DNA of 5,786 nucleotides, taken from contig DAOUWX010000122.1 in assembly GCA_030666935.1 (NCBI GenBank), positions 1-5,786 of the forward strand, read 5' to 3'. Under the pieces are notes generated by a model. It made no database searches and was not told the origin of the DNA. It saw only the letters and a list, made by a program, of their open reading frames with translations. A program made the translations under genes and the position numbers. Shown here piece after piece: positions 1 through 5,747 of this stretch (position 1 is its first letter; every line of letters starts with the position of its first letter). This stretch comes from Atribacterota bacterium. GTDB lineage: Bacteria > Atribacterota > Phoenicimicrobiia > Phoenicimicrobiales > Phoenicimicrobiaceae.

Positions 1-285
1 AGGCGGCCCCTGGGGTTTGGCTCGAACCGCGTTCACTCCCTGCCCGATGGCGTTGCCCAAGCCTTGAGTGAATACTTGGAGAACACGGCGGACAGGCCCA
101 CTAGCCCGCCGGCTGCACACCGTGGCCCCACCGCGCAGACCACAGGTAACACAGAACACCACGCCGCTGCCGAAAAACAAGCCAGTTTCAAAATTGGCGA
201 CTTGTGTCCCGACTGCGGGCAGGCTACGCTAGTCAATGAAGAAGGCTGCCGGAAGTGTTATTCGTGTGGGTATAGTGAGTGTTAA
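1..285 (+). CDS. nrdJ: Adenosylcobalamin-dependent (class II) ribonucleotide reductase, C-terminal end (5' partial)
   Basis: Only the last 94 residues are present; the reading frame is open from the first base and ends at TAA 283-285. The family reduces ribonucleotides to deoxyribonucleotides in the cytoplasm with a B12-derived radical. Two things support the call. An RPLGFGSNRVHSLPDG stretch is typical of the junction before the NrdJ tail. The final 26 residues also carry six cysteines in a CxxC...CxxCxxC...C layout (window residues 69, 72, 83, 86, 89, 94) ending in CGYSEC. In this family the C-terminal cysteines re-reduce the active-site disulfide. A Pro/Thr/Ala/His-rich flexible linker (about residues 30-60) separates the two parts, as is usual for this swinging tail. 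A TTG at 64 could be read as a start but lies inside the conserved region. GC content is high (68 % in the first line), unlike the next gene. A NrdR-like zinc ribbon was considered and is unlikely because of the upstream conserved stretch. Confidence 0.88.
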   Translation, partial: RRPLGFGSNRVHSLPDGVAQALSEYLENTADRPTSPPAAHRGPTAQTTGNTEHHAAAEKQASFKIGDLCPDCGQATLVNEEGCRKCYSCGYSEC

Positions 286-308
286 GGGGTTGATTGCTTG
301 CAATGAAC

Positions 309-333
309 TACCCCGCCGCAAGCGGACGGGGTA
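309..333. repeat. REP-like GC-rich hairpin, copy 1
   Basis: An imperfect palindrome: the left arm TACCCCGCCGC (309-319) pairs with GCGG (322-325) and CGGGGTA (327-333), with one bulged A at 326 and an AA apex. This gives up to 11 base pairs. It lies 23 bases after the nrdJ stop codon and has no T-run behind it, so it is not a standard intrinsic terminator, although it could still protect the mRNA 3' end. A second, similar hairpin follows about 25 bases later, which suggests a REP/BIME-type dispersed repeat of the sort mobilised by RAYT (Y1 tyrosine) transposases. That family link is inference; only the structure is seen. Confidence 0.6.
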
Positions 334-356
334 TCCTCAATGGAATTCATCTATAT

Positions 357-377
357 CGCCGCAGAGCGGCGGGGTAT
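357..377. repeat. REP-like GC-rich hairpin, copy 2
   Basis: CGCCGC (357-362) and GCGGCG (366-371) form a perfect 6-bp stem around an AGA loop. The 3' arm and flank (GCGGCGGGGTAT, 366-377) match copy 1 (GCGGACGGGGTAT, 322-334) except for the one inserted A. The two units therefore lie in the same orientation, roughly 44 bases apart at matching points. The 5' flank has diverged (TATATCGCCGC against CTACCCCGCCGC), so the GGGGTA end is unpaired here. GC content falls sharply just downstream, so this unit sits at the edge of the AT-rich block. Confidence 0.55.
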
Positions 378-438
378 TAGATCCTCTAGGGAATAAATGG
401 GAGAAGAAATCCAACTATTTGCAAAATAAGCACATGCT

Positions 439-467
439 TTGTTGTGGTTTTATGATATAAATATATT
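439..467 (+). promoter_or_regulatory. Candidate sigma70-type promoter for the MPE-NTPase gene
   Basis: TTGTTG (439-444) and TATATT (462-467) are separated by 17 bases and lie about 65 bases upstream of the ATG at 533, inside a very A/T-rich stretch. The -10 matches the consensus at five of six positions and the -35 at only three. The surrounding AT-richness makes chance matches easy, so this is only a candidate. Confidence 0.3.
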
Positions 468-521
468 GAGGAACTAAAAACACTTTATACGGGATTGATA
501 ACGCACTCATTTCTGAGGGTT

Positions 522-529
522 AAGGAGGA
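522..529 (+). promoter_or_regulatory. Strong ribosome binding site fixing the start of the MPE-NTPase gene
   Basis: AAGGAGGA is an almost perfect anti-16S match. Its AGGAGG core (523-528) is only four bases from the ATG at 533, a tight but workable spacing. It settles the start codon, since the DxH motif of the phosphoesterase begins just ten residues later and needs no upstream sequence. Confidence 0.75.
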
Positions 530-532
530 TTT

Positions 533-3500
533 ATGGATAAGCTTAATATATTACACATTTCCGATTTGCATTGGGAACCTAAGAAACAGAGAGACATCAA
601 GGTTATAAAAGAAGCATTATTTACAGATTTAGATAAATTATGGGATGAAAAGAGAGTGAAACCAGATATTGTGGTTTTATCGGGAGATTTTATCTTTTCA
701 GGTGACTATGGTTATTCAAACAATCGCAATGATTATAACAACGTAAAGACAGAAATAATAGCACCGTTGTTAAACGAGCTTAATTTGACAAATAATGACT
801 TTTTCTTTTGTCCTGGCAATCATGATATTCAACGAAGTTTAGTAAATGAGTATGTTGACGATGGCTTAAAAAATAAGTTAAAAAGCAATAGCGAGTTAAA
901 TAAACTGTTAGGTAGTTTTGATAAAAATGAGATCATTTTTACGAGAATGCAAAATTTCGAAAAATTTAAAGCTTCGATAAATAATGATTATATTATTAAT
1001 ACTAATGTTCTATTTACTACATACGTGAAGGAAGTTGGAGAGTACAAAGTTGGCATTGCCTGTATTAATTCTGCATGGAGAGCTTATGGAGGTGAAAATG
1101 ATTATGGGAAACTTAGCATAGGGGGAAGAGTGATTGAGCAATGTATAAAAGATTTACAAAGATGTGATTTAAAGATTGGAGTTGCTCATCATCCCTTTGA
1201 ATATTTGCAAGAATTTGAAAGAGTGCTTACTAAAAGACGTGTTTATGAGTTCTTTAATATTTGGCTTACAGGACATACCCATAACCCAGAATATGAACTA
1301 GTTGAAACTTATAATAATGATCGCATAGTCACTATTACAGGAGGAGCATTTTATCAAAGCATGGAGTATTACAACGGGTATTCTGTAATTCAAATCAGGT
1401 TGCCAAGATTAGATGGGGATATTTTCTTAAGAGAATATAGTCACCGAGGAGGCTATTTTGTACCAGCATTAGCATATAATGAAGATGATGGTATTAAAGC
1501 GTTTGAACTTACCAAACACCCTATTGTATCTTCTAACACTGATTTAATTCTCGTATCTAAACTTTATGAGGTTGCAGAAACCCAAAATAAGGGGTTATTA
1601 TTTCCTGCTTTTGTAGATAATAATTTAGTACAAAAAGATTTTAAAGATGTATTTGTTAAGCCTCGATTATGCTCAATACCCAAGTATGAAAAGGACTTAT
1701 CAGTAAATGAAATTGATGGTGCAGATGCCGAGTTTATATCAGTTGATGCAGTATTGGGATCTAAAGAAAGCTATTTATTTATTGGGGGAAAAGAAAGCGG
1801 GAAAACCACATTATTAAAGTATTTGTATATGCAGTTTGTGCAGCCAAACAAATTTGAAAAAGCCCTAGTGCCATTATTTATATCAGCCAATAAATTTACC
1901 AGAGGTAAAAATAGAATTGAAAAGGCAATTCGCGGTAGCTTAGATGAAAAAGGTGTTGATATTAATTCAACTGATTTAATAAACGATGGTAATTGGGTAC
2001 TTATTATTGATGACTTGGAAGTTACAGACACAAAAAATATAGCCGCACTTTCTGATTTTGTAAATAAATATCCTAATAACCGATTTATGTTTTCTGTTTC
2101 CGAAGATGTCTTAGATGATATAAAGGGCGATAGTGTTTTAGATATTAGAGAAGACCTGCATAAACTTTATATCTATCCATTTGCTAGAAAACAGATAAGA
2201 AGGTTAATTTCAAATTGGTTCCAAGATAGAAATTTTGAAATCAATCCTGGAGAACTAGCTGATTTAGTATTAACTCGAACTTCAGAAATTAATATACCAA
2301 ATACTCCTTTTATTATCATCATGATATTGCTAATACTTGAGCAACAGAGAGACTATGCGCCAGCTAATAAAGCGATGTTGGTTGAAAATATTATCGAGTT
2401 ATTATTAGAAAAGACATATACAACTGGAGCATTTAACATTGGTATTGATTATAAAAATCTCGAAGATTTTTTGGCTTCTTTAGCATATCATATGGTTAGC
2501 TTGAACAAGGATCAATTGTTATACGAAGATATCTTGAGTTTCGCAGATCAATACTTTGAGGATGTAGGATTTGTAATTTATGGGGGAATACACAAATTCG
2601 TTGATAGTTTGGTGGAACGTGGGGTCCTTGTAAAAAACGATATGGTGATTCGATTTCGTTTTAATGGTTTTTTTGAATATTTTGTCGCAAAGTGGATGAT
2701 AGAGGATAAAGAATTTTATCAGCTAATTTTGTCGGATGACCATTATTTGAACTATTACAATGAAATCGATTATTTAACAGGAATTCAACGAAAAAACAAG
2801 GATGTAATAAGGTTTTTAGCAAAAAGAACAACAAAAAATCTTAAGAATTTTATAAGTGCTGTAGAAAGTGATAAACTGGAGCTTTCTTTTATAATTAAAG
2901 AGGAAAAATCTTTACGGAAAAGCGTTAATAATTTAGAGATTGATGTTGAAGTATCTGAAGAGCAACAGGTAAATGTAGAGCAGAATGATATTAAAGACAA
3001 CCGAGAGGCTTTATTGGAAAAAATCAGGGGCGAAAAAATTACCGAAGATATGAAAGATGACATGTATGAAATGATGCACTCTCATGTGGGGAAAGACGAG
3101 AGGGAAAATCATGATGGATCTTTGCCAGAAAACAAATATGAAAAATATGAAACCAAGTTACTCAAGAGTCTTTTATTGTATTCTAATGTTATTAGAAATT
3201 GTGAACTGATTAATCTGGAATTTAAAAAAGAAAATTTCAATAATTGTGTCCGGGTAATCTCAGAATTTTCTGATATAGCAACACAAAGATTGCAAGAACA
3301 AGTTGAGGAGATGGACATTGAACAAATAACTAAGTTGGCTTCTAATTTACCTGGACAAATAGAGGATACATTATCTGGTGCTCAAGATAACACTGACTTA
3401 ATAAGACAAAAAACGAAATTAGAAATAAAACAATTATTATTTATTATATTTGGCTTACTCTTACATAGCGAAATTGGAAGCCCTAAATTAAAAGTAGTTG

Positions 3501-3823
3501 TTGATGATGGACTTAATAGTGATTTACCTCTTCGAATTAGATTGATGATACTTATGCTTCTTATTGATTTAAAGATGCCCGGATATGTTGATAAAATTTT
3601 AGAGTATATTGAAGAATTCTTAAGCGATGCAAGTTATAGGCGTATTATTTTACAAAAGTTGATGGTTCATTATTCATATTTTGCTAATTCTATGACCCGT
3701 AGAAATAGAAGCAAATTAGAAAATTTAATAGCGGATTTACATTTTTGGGAGAGTGGGGACAAGAGAGCCAAAAGTGCTTTCATTGGGAAGCACTTAAAAA
3801 GAAAGTTTGGAGTATATCACTAG
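533..3823 (+). CDS. Calcineurin-like metallophosphoesterase fused to a NACHT/STAND-type P-loop NTPase; putative antiphage or conflict protein
   Basis: This 1096-residue protein has three parts. (1) Residues about 3-290 form a metallophosphoesterase with every metal-site motif present: DLH (D11, H13), SGD (D52), GNHD (N96, H97), HH (H219/H220) and GHTH (H248, H250). The usual closing Gly-Gly/NGY strands follow (269-284). (2) Residues about 400-725 form a P-loop NTPase. Walker A is GGKESGKT (418-425) and Walker B is VLIIDD (489-494). A segment typical of NACHT proteins follows, YIYPFARKQIRRLISNWF (546-563), and then RFRFNGFFEYFVAKW (707-721), which resembles the conserved F-x-EYF-x-A element after the NACHT winged helix. 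(3) Residues about 780-870 are charged and probably linker, and 870-1096 are predominantly helical and unrecognised; they are the best candidate for the sensor. No signal peptide or clear transmembrane helix is seen, so it is probably cytoplasmic. STAND proteins of this layout act as switches that unleash an N-terminal effector when a target is sensed. Here the effector would be a phosphodiesterase or nuclease of unknown substrate. The sensor-1 segment reads FSVSED rather than the common T/S-x-R form. The gene is very AT-rich and no dedicated partner is evident. Domain calls are firm; the defence role is inference. Confidence 0.85.
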   Translation: MDKLNILHISDLHWEPKKQRDIKVIKEALFTDLDKLWDEKRVKPDIVVLSGDFIFSGDYGYSNNRNDYNNVKTEIIAPLLNELNLTNNDFFFCPGNHDIQRSLVNEYVDDGLKNKLKSNSELNKLLGSFDKNEIIFTRMQNFEKFKASINNDYIINTNVLFTTYVKEVGEYKVGIACINSAWRAYGGENDYGKLSIGGRVIEQCIKDLQRCDLKIGVAHHPFEYLQEFERVLTKRRVYEFFNIWLTGHTHNPEYELVETYNNDRIVTITGGAFYQSMEYYNGYSVIQIRLPRLDGDIFLREYSHRGGYFVPALAYNEDDGIKAFELTKHPIVSSNTDLILVSKLYEVAETQNKGLLFPAFVDNNLVQKDFKDVFVKPRLCSIPKYEKDLSVNEIDGADAEFISVDAVLGSKESYLFIGGKESGKTTLLKYLYMQFVQPNKFEKALVPLFISANKFTRGKNRIEKAIRGSLDEKGVDINSTDLINDGNWVLIIDDLEVTDTKNIAALSDFVNKYPNNRFMFSVSEDVLDDIKGDSVLDIREDLHKLYIYPFARKQIRRLISNWFQDRNFEINPGELADLVLTRTSEINIPNTPFIIIMILLILEQQRDYAPANKAMLVENIIELLLEKTYTTGAFNIGIDYKNLEDFLASLAYHMVSLNKDQLLYEDILSFADQYFEDVGFVIYGGIHKFVDSLVERGVLVKNDMVIRFRFNGFFEYFVAKWMIEDKEFYQLILSDDHYLNYYNEIDYLTGIQRKNKDVIRFLAKRTTKNLKNFISAVESDKLELSFIIKEEKSLRKSVNNLEIDVEVSEEQQVNVEQNDIKDNREALLEKIRGEKITEDMKDDMYEMMHSHVGKDERENHDGSLPENKYEKYETKLLKSLLLYSNVIRNCELINLEFKKENFNNCVRVISEFSDIATQRLQEQVEEMDIEQITKLASNLPGQIEDTLSGAQDNTDLIRQKTKLEIKQLLFIIFGLLLHSEIGSPKLKVVVDDGLNSDLPLRIRLMILMLLIDLKMPGYVDKILEYIEEFLSDASYRRIILQKLMVHYSYFANSMTRRNRSKLENLIADLHFWESGDKRAKSAFIGKHLKRKFGVYH
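3772..3795. repeat. Perfect 8-bp inverted repeat inside the 3' end of the MPE-NTPase gene
   Basis: AAGTGCTT (3772-3779) and AAGCACTT (3788-3795) are exact reverse complements around an 8-base loop, 26 bases before the stop codon ends at 3821-3823. An A-run follows on the + strand, so it is not an intrinsic terminator for + strand transcription. It could be an mRNA hairpin between two co-transcribed genes or a chance match in AT-rich coding DNA. Confidence 0.4.
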
Positions 3824-3826
3824 GTG
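3822..3826 (+). promoter_or_regulatory. Ribosome binding site supporting the ATG at 3834
   Basis: AGGTG, which overlaps the stop codon of the preceding gene, lies seven bases before ATG 3834. The in-frame TTG at 3807 would extend the protein by nine residues and overlap the upstream gene by 17 bases. It has only a weak GAAAG in front and uses a rarer start codon, so ATG 3834 is preferred. Confidence 0.5.
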
Positions 3827-3833
3827 CTATCCT

Positions 3834-4478
3834 ATGAAAATCCATTCCAATGAAACCCAAGAACTGTTAATAACTGTTTTAATTTCGATTGGCAGCTTGT
3901 TTCTCTGGTTGGGAGGATTGTTTTTTCTCCATTTGATCCTGCGTTTGGTTGGAGTACCAACTCAGTATTTGAGCATGGTTGAATCTCTGTCAACAGCAGT
4001 GACGGTAGCGGCCTTGCTGGGGGGCGGTTATTTAGCTTATCGTGAGTTGAATGAGCAAGCCAACCTTCGCCACCTTGAGATTGTTGACCGTTTATTTGTG
4101 GAATTGAATTCTGCCGAAAACATTGCCGCTCGACGCTGGATTTTCCAGAACTTACCCAATGAACCAGAGCCAGAAAGTGAGATTTCATCTTTGCCCGATG
4201 AAGGGCGCGATGCTGTTAAGACGGTATTAAACTCCTTGGATCGGGTCGCTTTTTTGACACAAAAAGACTGGATTCCCGAAGACATGATCATGCCTTGGAT
4301 GAACCCCATGATCGTCAAAGCATGGGTCAAGTTGTCGCCGTATGTAGCGTACGAGCGCCAACGCCGTAAGGAACCCGATTATTACGAGCAAGCTCAAGAA
4401 TTAGCCCAACGCTGCCTGACCTGGCGCAAAGAGAACTTGCCTGATGCAGAAATTACCTGGCTTGAGGATGCTTTATGA
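3834..4478 (+). CDS. Small membrane-anchored protein of unknown function with a cytoplasmic helical domain
   Basis: This is a 214-residue protein counted from ATG 3834. Two hydrophobic segments (about residues 11-39 and 48-68) should place the N-terminus in the membrane, followed by a soluble helical domain of about 145 residues. The soluble part has a recognisable layout: YRELNEQANLRHLEIVDRLFVELNS (69-93), AARRWIFQNLP (98-108), a Pro/Glu-rich loop (109-122), LNSLDRVAFLTQ (132-143), and an IMPWMNPMIVKAW block (152-164). It resembles DUF4760-like bacterial proteins with two helices and a C-terminal domain, but I cannot assign a family with certainty and no enzymatic motif is visible. It starts 10 bases after the MPE-NTPase stop with no terminator between, so read-through or an operon is likely. 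Its GC content (about 47-52 %) is nevertheless far above that gene's, so shared origin is doubtful. It may have been a resident gene next to which the AT-rich block inserted. Confidence 0.8.
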   Translation: MKIHSNETQELLITVLISIGSLFLWLGGLFFLHLILRLVGVPTQYLSMVESLSTAVTVAALLGGGYLAYRELNEQANLRHLEIVDRLFVELNSAENIAARRWIFQNLPNEPEPESEISSLPDEGRDAVKTVLNSLDRVAFLTQKDWIPEDMIMPWMNPMIVKAWVKLSPYVAYERQRRKEPDYYEQAQELAQRCLTWRKENLPDAEITWLEDAL

Positions 4479-4523
4479 GAAACAGTGTATTTAAGGTGTC
4501 TTGAGGCAAAAATTTCTAAAGCC

Positions 4524-4551
4524 TTGCCCCAAATTTATATGATGATATTAT
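4524..4551 (+). promoter_or_regulatory. Candidate sigma70-type promoter for the helix-hairpin-helix protein gene
   Basis: TTGCCC (4524-4529) and TATTAT (4546-4551) are 16 bases apart. The -10 matches TATAAT at five of six positions and the -35 matches TTGACA at four of six. They lie about 50 bases upstream of ATG 4603 in the gap after the membrane-protein gene, which suits an independent transcription unit. Confidence 0.42.
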
Positions 4552-4602
4552 TAGCGTCTGAAAACAATCATTTTTAGAGATCTATTTCAAAAGGAGAATT
4601 TT

Positions 4603-5046
4603 ATGTTGTTTCAAACTTTATTGGCTCAAACCAGTGACAAGGGAGCATTACCCATGTGGGTGTGGTTCCTAATTATTTTAGTTTTAGTAATCTTGATTGC
4701 CAGGGCAATTTTCAGTTCTGCTAACGAAGAAACACCTGCCCCTCAAGCACCGAAAGAGGTTGAGGTAGAAACGGAAGAAGTAATTGCTCCTCAAGACCCA
4801 GATGATCTAACCAAAATTGAAGGCATTGGCCCTAAAACATCAAGCATATTCCAGGCAGCAGGAATTGCTACCTTTGCCCAACTTGCTGGAACAGATGTAG
4901 AAAAATTGCAAGCCATTTTAGATGAAGCCGGCCTCCGCTTGGGCAACCCTTCAACTTGGGCAGAACAAGCTCAACTGGCAGCTTCTGGCGAATGGGACGC
5001 TCTCGAGAAGTTGCAAGATGAACTCCAAGGTGGGAAACGCGCTTAA
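4603..5046 (+). CDS. Membrane-anchored helix-hairpin-helix domain protein
   Basis: This is a 147-residue protein. A single hydrophobic helix (about residues 18-37, WVWFLIILVLVILIARAIF) follows a short polar N-terminus. Next comes an acidic, Pro/Glu-rich linker (41-67), then a compact helix-hairpin-helix domain beginning DDLTKIEGIGPKTSSIF (67-83) with the GIG turn at 74-76. The tail matches a familiar pattern (AGIATFAQLAGTDVEKLQAIL, then NPSTWAEQAQLAASGEWDAL and a short basic end). This module is common in bacteria, alone or fused to ribosomal protein L21 and other proteins, and is close to the DUF4332/Pfam HhH group. HhH turns usually contact the DNA or RNA backbone; whether this one does is unknown. 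The likely topology is a short outside N-terminus with the domain in the cytoplasm. AAGGAG (4591-4596) lies six bases before the ATG, and a candidate promoter and a terminator flank the gene, so it looks monocistronic. Composition is intermediate (about 43-45 % GC). Confidence 0.85.
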   Translation: MLFQTLLAQTSDKGALPMWVWFLIILVLVILIARAIFSSANEETPAPQAPKEVEVETEEVIAPQDPDDLTKIEGIGPKTSSIFQAAGIATFAQLAGTDVEKLQAILDEAGLRLGNPSTWAEQAQLAASGEWDALEKLQDELQGGKRA

Positions 5047-5070
5047 TTTATTCGTTTTTTGATAGTAAAT

Positions 5071-5099
5071 GGCTGGCGTGAGAGCGTCAGCCTTTTTTT
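5071..5099 (+). terminator. Rho-independent terminator of the helix-hairpin-helix gene
   Basis: GGCTGGCG (5071-5078) pairs with CGTCAGCC (5085-5092), giving eight pairs including one G-T wobble, around a TGAGAG loop. Seven T residues (5093-5099) follow directly. It lies 25 bases past the stop codon and separates this gene from the dCMP deaminase. Confidence 0.9.
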
Positions 5100-5155
5100 A
5101 TCATGCACAAGAAATCTCTGTGATTTACTGAGGGCAGCTTGTCTTAGGAGAAAGC

Positions 5156-5572
5156 ATGGCCAGACCATCTTGGGATGATTATTTTATGAATATAGCGCGT
5201 GAAGTGGCTTGCCGCAGCACGTGCAACCGCGCCCAGGTAGGGGCGGTGATCGTCAAGGATAAGCGCATTTTGACCACCGGTTACAACGGAAGCCCCAGGG
5301 GATTGGCTCACTGCACCGAGGTGGGCTGCCTGATGGAGAATGGGCACTGCGTCCGCACGCTGCACGCCGAGCAGAACGCCATTATCCAGGCTGCGCTGCA
5401 CGGTGTTTCCTCGAAAGGAGCCACTATTTACGTCACCCATCAGCCCTGTTTTTTGTGCGCCAAGATGATCATCAACGCCGGTATTGTTCGGATTGTGTAT
5501 GCTAAGGAATATCCTGATGAGCGTTCGCGGAAGTTCCTCCAAGAGGCCGGGGTAGCATTGACAACCGTTTAG
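5156..5572 (+). CDS. comEB: dCMP deaminase (deoxycytidylate deaminase, ComEB-like)
   Basis: This 138-residue protein belongs to the zinc-dependent cytidine/deoxycytidylate deaminase fold and deaminates dCMP to dUMP, the precursor for thymidylate synthesis, in the cytoplasm. The zinc site is complete: HAE at residues 70-72 (H70 ligand, E72 proton shuttle) and PCFLC at 97-101 (C98 and C101 ligands). The early motif RPSWDDYFMNIAREVACRSTC, then QVGAVIV (27-33) and GYNGSPRGLAHC (42-53), is typical of dCMP deaminases rather than cytidine or tRNA-adenosine deaminases. Length is close to the family norm of about 140-180, though the C-terminus is short. AGGAG (5146-5150) lies five bases before the ATG. 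No strong promoter is visible after the upstream terminator. GC content is high (about 62 %), like nrdJ at the other end; both enzymes feed the dNTP pool. ComEB is the Bacillus subtilis name for this deaminase, whose role in competence is doubtful. Confidence 0.93.
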   Translation: MARPSWDDYFMNIAREVACRSTCNRAQVGAVIVKDKRILTTGYNGSPRGLAHCTEVGCLMENGHCVRTLHAEQNAIIQAALHGVSSKGATIYVTHQPCFLCAKMIINAGIVRIVYAKEYPDERSRKFLQEAGVALTTV

Positions 5573-5596
5573 GGGGAGGGGGGAGAGGGCCGGGGG
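5572..5596 (+). other. Putative G-quadruplex motif at the stop codon of the dCMP deaminase gene
   Basis: Four G-runs (5572-5576, 5578-5583, 5587-5589, 5592-5596) are separated by loops of one, three and two bases. This fits the usual G3+N1-7 rule with very short loops, which tends to be stable. The first run begins with the last base of the stop codon, so it lies at the start of the 3' UTR on the coding strand. Confidence 0.55.
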
Positions 5597-5727
5597 AGAG
5601 GTCTGCGCTCCCTGGTTAGCGCATACCATCCCCCAGCGGGATTCTCCGGGGCGAGGTTTCACGCCTGGGGGGTGCAGACGCTAAAGCGGGGAGGCGCGTC
5701 CAAGCTTTTATCCCCCACACCCTCCCT
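5573..5727 (+). ncRNA. Possible structured RNA or complex 3' UTR downstream of the dCMP deaminase gene
   Basis: This non-coding segment has complementary ends and nested hairpins. GGGAGGG (5574-5580) can pair with CCCTCCC (5720-5726), and GGGGGA (5592-5597) with TCCCCC (5711-5716). Inside are TGCGCT/AGCGCA (5604-5609 with 5618-5623), a 10-bp stem CATCCCCCAG/CTGGGGGGTG (5627-5636 with 5665-5674, one G-T pair) and AAAGC/GCTTT (5683-5687 with 5704-5708). Together these would make a cloverleaf-like fold. GTCTGC/GCAGAC (5601-5606 with 5674-5679) is an alternative pairing that competes with the first two hairpins. No known family (SRP RNA, 6S RNA, tmRNA, RNase P RNA, common riboswitches) was recognised. 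G/C runs make accidental pairing easy, so confidence is low. Confidence 0.3.
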
Positions 5728-5747
5728 GGAAATAGTACTTAGATGTA

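Larger units (their letters stand above)
380..3833. other. AT-rich accessory block carrying the MPE-NTPase gene (putative horizontally acquired island)
   Basis: Sampled lines in this block are about 28-35 % GC. The nrdJ end is above 60 %, the downstream membrane-protein gene about 47-52 % and the dCMP deaminase gene about 62 %. The change is abrupt: it begins just after the second REP-like hairpin and ends at the stop codon of the large gene. No flanking direct repeats, tRNA target, integrase or transposase gene could be found, so the boundaries are set by composition alone. Horizontal acquisition of a single defence-type gene is inferred, not shown. Confidence 0.5.

Noticed and set aside
309..377. 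CRISPR repeats
   Set aside because: Only two units are present, they differ in length and flank, and the spacing is not that of a repeat-spacer array; no cas gene is visible.
236..460. Open frame of 74 codons on the + strand overlapping the end of nrdJ
   Set aside because: It starts within the conserved nrdJ tail in another frame, runs through the REP-like hairpins, has no ribosome binding site of its own and shows no recognisable protein features.
1771..3318. Several minus-strand open frames of 69-92 codons within the MPE-NTPase gene
   Set aside because: They are Ser/Leu/Phe-rich translations expected from the complement of AT-rich, Lys/Glu-rich coding DNA, and have no ribosome binding sites.
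3832..4330. Two minus-strand open frames opposite the membrane-protein gene
   Set aside because: Both are shadows of the coding strand; the + strand product has coherent membrane helices and a conserved-looking domain.
4502..4526. Weak hairpin TGAGGC/GCCTTG after the membrane-protein gene as a terminator
   Set aside because: It has only four Watson-Crick pairs plus wobbles, a 13-base loop and no T-run behind it.
5144..5662. 172-codon open frame on the minus strand opposite the dCMP deaminase gene
   Set aside because: It lies antisense to a well-supported gene in GC-rich DNA, where long antisense frames are common. The translation is low in structure and resembles no family.
5573..5727. Known RNA such as SRP RNA, tmRNA or 6S RNA
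   Set aside because: The conserved SRP tetraloop region and the tmRNA ends are absent, and 6S RNA could not be supported by primary sequence; the segment is reported only as a possible structured RNA.
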